NCBI GenBank assembly: GCA_945870155.1
Contig: CAMBSB010000006.1
Location: forward strand, 1 to 64,000
Reading direction: 5' to 3'
DNA: 64,000 nt
Source of the DNA: Paludibacter jiangxiensis
Lineage (GTDB): Bacteria > Bacteroidota > Bacteroidia > Bacteroidales > Paludibacteraceae
The translations under genes and the position numbers were made by a program. This document shows, piece by piece, positions 61,808-64,000 of this stretch. How positions within the stretch are numbered: position 1 is the first letter of the stretch; each line of letters opens with the position of its first letter. The notes under the pieces are model-generated. The model worked only from the letters and a program-made list of their open reading frames with translations. It had not been told where the DNA came from and did no database searches.

Positions 61808-63304
61808 CTAATAATTCAACCTTTTATTGAGTACCCACACATTCAAAGCGTCCTGTTTGTAAGTGGGCAAGTCGGACGAAAGTTGAAGATATTCAGATGC
61901 ATATAAAATGGTAGCAGCCAATGCACCTATCATTTCATCATCTTCATTTTCGAGCATATCCGGTGTAAAAACCGAATCGACCCAACGTGTAGTATAAGTT
62001 GCATCAATAAAATCGGGATGCTGTAATACTGCCCTACAGAAGGGAACGGTAGTTTTAAGCCCTACTAAACTAAATTCATATAATGCATCCAAAGTTTTCT
62101 GTATCACATCTTTTCGGTCGGTACCATGTACGATTATTTTTGAAATCATGGAGTCGAAATAAGGTGTAACTACCGAACCACTCTGAATTCCGGTTTCTAT
62201 GCGAATATAATCTCTTTTAGGAAAATGAATTTTATCAATAAAGCCGGTTTGAGGGCTGAATCTGTTTTGAGGATCTTCAGTATTGACCCGAATTTCTATA
62301 GCCCAACCATTAATTTTTATGTCTTCCTGCTTAACACTAAGCACCTCACCTAAAGCTACTTTTATTTGCCAGTCAACCAAATCCACACCGGTAATCATTT
62401 CGGTAACAGGATGTTCTACCTGTATACGTGTATTCATTTCCATAAAGAAATAGGATCCATCCTCGTCCATTATAAATTCTATCGTTCCTGCCGAATAATA
62501 ACCAATGGACTTCGCGAAACGAATGGCCATTTCACCCATTTCGGCTCTCATTTCGGGAGTAACACTGGCCGAAGGAGCCTCTTCCATAATCTTTTGGTGC
62601 TTGCGCTGCAAGGAGCATTCACGTTCGCCCAAATGAATTACATGACCATGTTTATCGCCCATAATCTGAAATTCGAGATGTTTGGGATTTTGAAGGTATT
62701 TTTCGATAAACATATCGCCGTTACCAAAGGCAGCCAAAGCTTCGTCCGAAGCCGATTTGAAATTGCGTTCGATGGTGTCGGCCTTTTCAACTATACGCAT
62801 ACCTCTACCCCCACCACCGGCAGATGCTTTGAGTATAACAGGATATCCAATTTTGTCGGCATATTCTTTAGCTGCCGCAGCATCTTTCACAGGACCATCG
62901 CTACCCGGAACCAAAGGTAATCCGGCTTTGATGGCCATGCTTTTAGCCACGGTTTTCAGTCCCATATCGCGAATCAATGCAGGTGATGGACCAATAAAAT
63001 TGATACCATTATCAACACAAAGTTGAGCAAAATCAGGGTTTTCGGACAAAAAACCATAACCTGGATGGAGTAAATCAATGTTATGTTCCAAAGCCAGGTT
63101 TACTATACGTTCAGGATCTAAGAAAATTGATTTCTCATTGTTCATGTCCCTGGCCGGTATAATTTCATCCGCATACTTCAGGTAAAGAGCATCCGGTTCT
63201 CTATCGCTTTGAAATACAACAGCCAACATGCCCAATTTGTGCGCAGAACGAATTATGCGTATCGCGATTTCGCTTCTGTTAGCAATTAAAAGTCTTTTCT
63301 TCAT
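61808..63304 (-). CDS. Acyl-CoA carboxylase biotin carboxylase subunit
   Basis: The protein of 498 residues is an ATP-grasp biotin carboxylase: IANRSEIAIRIIRSAHKLG, the glycine-rich ATP loop KASAGGGGRGMRIV, EKYLQNPKHLEFQIMGDKHG, ERECSLQRKHQK, and the catalytic MNTRIQVEHPVTE. The C-terminus (about 450-498) is longer than AccC (about 449). It carboxylates the biotin of the neighbouring carrier with bicarbonate and ATP. With the carboxyltransferase upstream, propionyl-CoA to methylmalonyl-CoA is the likely reaction, though acetyl-CoA cannot be excluded. Gap to the carrier gene: 103 nt. Confidence 0.95.
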   Translation of the reverse strand: MKKRLLIANRSEIAIRIIRSAHKLGMLAVVFQSDREPDALYLKYADEIIPARDMNNEKSIFLDPERIVNLALEHNIDLLHPGYGFLSENPDFAQLCVDNGINFIGPSPALIRDMGLKTVAKSMAIKAGLPLVPGSDGPVKDAAAAKEYADKIGYPVILKASAGGGGRGMRIVEKADTIERNFKSASDEALAAFGNGDMFIEKYLQNPKHLEFQIMGDKHGHVIHLGERECSLQRKHQKIMEEAPSASVTPEMRAEMGEMAIRFAKSIGYYSAGTIEFIMDEDGSYFFMEMNTRIQVEHPVTEMITGVDLVDWQIKVALGEVLSVKQEDIKINGWAIEIRVNTEDPQNRFSPQTGFIDKIHFPKRDYIRIETGIQSGSVVTPYFDSMISKIIVHGTDRKDVIQKTLDALYEFSLVGLKTTVPFCRAVLQHPDFIDATYTTRWVDSVFTPDMLENEDDEMIGALAATILYASEYLQLSSDLPTYKQDALNVWVLNKRLNY

Positions 63305-63607
63305 TATATAATAAATTAAATAAATCTGCCCCCAAACCCCCTAAAGGGGGAATCAGGAGCAATTAAAAAGTTATTGTTTAGAACCTAAATAATTAAATTG
63401 AATACATATAATAGTCAATATTTAAAAATCAAATTCATTTAATGCAGTATTTAACAATGTAACTCTATTTCCAACTCTATATTCCCCCTTTAGGTTGCAA
63501 GCATAATGTCATACTCTGTAAGTTCGTCTTCCTATTTCCATCTCTATATTCCCCCTTTAGGGGGTTAGGGGGCAGGGGTTAGGGGTTAGGGGGGCACATT
63601 AACCAAT
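63305..63607. repeat. Repeat-filled spacer between carboxylase genes
   Basis: The 303-nt gap contains an element in plus orientation (63325-63355), a direct repeat of 30 nt with one mismatch (63465-63494 and 63532-63561, each with CTCTATATTCCCCCTTTAGG), and a full opposite-strand element with a G-tract tail (63545-63594). No gene is visible. Confidence 0.85.
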
Positions 63608-64000
63608 TTAAAGCGGAATACTACCGTGTTTTCTGGCTGGTTTAAAGTATTGTTTGTTGGATAAAATTTCGAAAGATGTAATTAATATTTCTCTTGTGTC
63701 AGAAGGCAAAATAACCTCATCTATCAATCCTAATTCTTCGGCTTTATATGGATTAGCTACTTCGTTTTTATATTTTTCGGTCAATATTTTTTCCATTTCG
63801 GCTTTGTTTTCAGCCTTGGCCAAATCGTGTTTATTCACAATTTTAATAGCACCGGCTGGTCCCATCACGGCAATTTCGGCTGTAGGCCAGGCGAAGTTAA
63901 AATCACCACCCGTATTTTTACTACTCATTACAATATATGCACCACCATAGGCTTTGCGTGTAATGATGGTAATTTTTGGCACGGTAGCTTCGCAAAATGC
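63608..64000 (-). CDS. Acyl-CoA carboxylase carboxyltransferase subunit beta (5' end outside window)
   Basis: The last 130 residues of a carboxyltransferase are visible; the frame is open to the window edge, so the start is missing. Landmarks: KITIITRKAYGGAYIVMSSK, FAWPTAEIAVMGPAGAIKIV, the long helical region KAEMEKILTEKYKNEVANPY, and the closing KHGSIPL. This C-terminus is typical of PccB/MmdA proteins of about 515 residues. It transfers the carboxyl group from biotin to propionyl-CoA (or the reverse, in decarboxylases). It is the first of a three-gene run with the biotin carboxylase and the carrier, separated by a 303-nt repeat-filled spacer. Confidence 0.93.
   Translation of the reverse strand, partial: AFCEATVPKITIITRKAYGGAYIVMSSKNTGGDFNFAWPTAEIAVMGPAGAIKIVNKHDLAKAENKAEMEKILTEKYKNEVANPYKAEELGLIDEVILPSDTREILITSFEILSNKQYFKPARKHGSIPL

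Overview
The window looks like a chromosomal segment of a low-GC member of Bacteroidota, probably Bacteroidales. Evidence: repeated promoters of the Bacteroidota type (TTG about 20 nt before TAnnTTTG); tRNAs without an encoded CCA; and families typical of the phylum (DUF6089, DUF6340, DUF5683, tandem OmpH/Skp, PG0541-type transporter partner, BspA-like leucine-rich lipoprotein, fused CcsBA). No IS element, prophage or CRISPR array is visible. Species cannot be named from the sequence.

Region 1-12175 (minus strand) is the most unusual part, a redox locus. In transcription order it holds a DUF2271 lipoprotein with an ApbE-type flavinylation motif, a very long CcsBA cytochrome c maturation protein with a Met-rich insert, a five-helix His-rich b-type membrane protein, a membrane-anchored iron-sulfur flavoprotein, a 20-haem cytochrome built from tri-haem modules, a BspA-like lipoprotein, a 13-haem cytochrome of the same module type, and a predicted outer-membrane barrel cut by the window edge. 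I read this as a candidate electron conduit from the cytoplasm towards the cell surface; that role is inference.

Region 12.5-22.8 kb is mixed housekeeping: lptB, a GNAT acetyltransferase, gdhA, a PEP-synthase-like protein with receiver domains, rnz, tonB, a TPR membrane protein, ribH, and tRNA-Tyr and tRNA-Gly separated by a GC-rich repeat. Region 22.8-30.4 kb (minus) holds an acyl-CoA synthetase, an RsmI-like methylase, an ABC-F ATPase and two envelope-polysaccharide genes (WecA-type transferase, WbpM/CapD-type dehydratase).

Region 30.7-44 kb (plus) runs panB, ybeY, DUF6089, uppS, bamA, two skp genes, parA, parB, DUF5683, a LysM lytic transglycosylase, a MerR-like regulator, alkaline phosphatase and a YgbA-type protein: envelope biogenesis plus chromosome segregation. 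Region 44-49.5 kb (minus) has a DUF6340 lipoprotein, a metallo-hydrolase, an RsmF-like methyltransferase, a small HTH protein and an M20 dipeptidase. Region 49.9-60.1 kb (plus) has a Wza/Wzc pair and a TetR-TolC-adaptor-RND-PG0541 efflux cluster. Region 60.3-64 kb (minus) holds a DEDDh exonuclease and the biotin-carrier, biotin carboxylase and partial carboxyltransferase genes of an acyl-CoA (probably propionyl-CoA) carboxylase.

Intergenic spaces carry two or three families of dispersed repeats: a hairpin element with the core CCCCCTAAAGGGGG, found mostly at 19-23 kb, 46 kb and 60-64 kb, and T/G-rich near-tandem stretches (13.3-13.5, 56.5 and 60.1-60.35 kb).
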